From Desulfobacteraceae bacterium (GTDB lineage Bacteria; Desulfobacterota; Desulfobacteria; Desulfobacterales; DAOWNP01), in assembly GCA_030642545.1 (NCBI GenBank), contig DAOWNP010000165.1, positions 1 through 5,798 of the forward strand: DNA of 5,798 nucleotides, given 5' to 3'. Position numbers and translations under genes: made by a program. Position 1 is the stretch's first letter; every line of letters begins with the position of its first letter. The notes beneath the pieces were generated by a model. It saw only the letters and a list, made by a program, of their open reading frames with translations. It was not told the DNA's origin and did not search any database. This document shows, piece after piece, positions 5,638 through 5,798 of this stretch.

Positions 5638-5798
5638 AAAAATTTTAGAAAATAGATTAGTAAAACTATGTTTATCAGAAAAAACATTGGTTTTTATTTA
5701 TTACAACAACTTATATAAAATATTGAGCTGATTCTAACTTTAACTGTTTTAAACCTATAGCGAGATTTAAAAAATCTGACTATCTAAGGAACGCGGAC
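5638..5798. other. A+T-rich upstream region of the acyl-CoA synthetase, no gene seen
   Basis: All frames are broken by stops over this edge region and no gene start is visible. On the minus strand TATAAG is preceded at 16 bases by TTAGAA, only a poor promoter match. A small symmetric stem lies at 5757-5783: ATAG / 2x2 internal loop / AGATTT, loop AAA, AAATCT / CTAT. It has no T-run and its role is unknown. Nothing else is recognisable. Confidence 0.4.

Noticed and set aside
5625..5687. Longer acyl-CoA synthetase start at ATG 5687 with a hydrophobic leader resembling a signal anchor
   Set aside because: The extension is translated from the A+T-rich leader across the GGAGG site. ANL ligases act in the cytoplasm and start 5624 has ideal spacing.

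Overview
The window is A+T-rich DNA from what looks like an anaerobic Gram-negative bacterium. The FolD and ArgC sequences, the rhodanese/MauE membrane pair and a possible sigma-54 promoter would suit a deltaproteobacterial (Desulfobacterota) sulfate reducer. That placement is an impression from family resemblance, not a measurement. Most genes are ordinary chromosomal genes. No phage genes, CRISPR array, tRNA, rRNA or intact transposase is visible.

Layout. Positions 3-116 hold the 3' end of a gene that enters from the left. It is followed closely by a membrane-anchored single-domain rhodanese (127-624) and, overlapping it by 20 bases, a MauE/DoxX-type four-helix membrane protein that must use a non-ATG start (605-1084). 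These form a likely co-transcribed sulfur/redox unit. A small two-helix membrane protein of unknown function (1071-1319, minus) converges on it, and the 3' ends overlap. A 145-base gap carries a perfect 11-bp palindrome, a 13-bp tandem repeat and a possible promoter, and leads into argC (1465-2502), the third step of arginine biosynthesis.

The 271 bases between argC and folD hold a compact 109-bp element with 20-base inverted ends. Inside it is a good match to a sigma-54 (-24/-12) promoter pointing at folD; a sigma-70-like -35 lies further downstream. folD (2774-3682) encodes the bifunctional methylene-tetrahydrofolate dehydrogenase/cyclohydrolase of one-carbon metabolism. Behind folD are two long stem-loops side by side (3723-3791 and 3795-3858). 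A convergent gene on the minus strand (3936-5624) encodes an AMP-forming acyl-CoA synthetase, with an unusual Glu in place of the usual ribose-binding Asp. The last 174 bases are its upstream region.

The genes do not form one pathway. The least explained signal is in the non-coding DNA around folD: three long imperfect inverted repeats whose transition-type mismatches all read as G-U pairs when the plus strand is transcribed. This fits structured RNA in the folD leader and trailer, but with only five positions it is a hypothesis.
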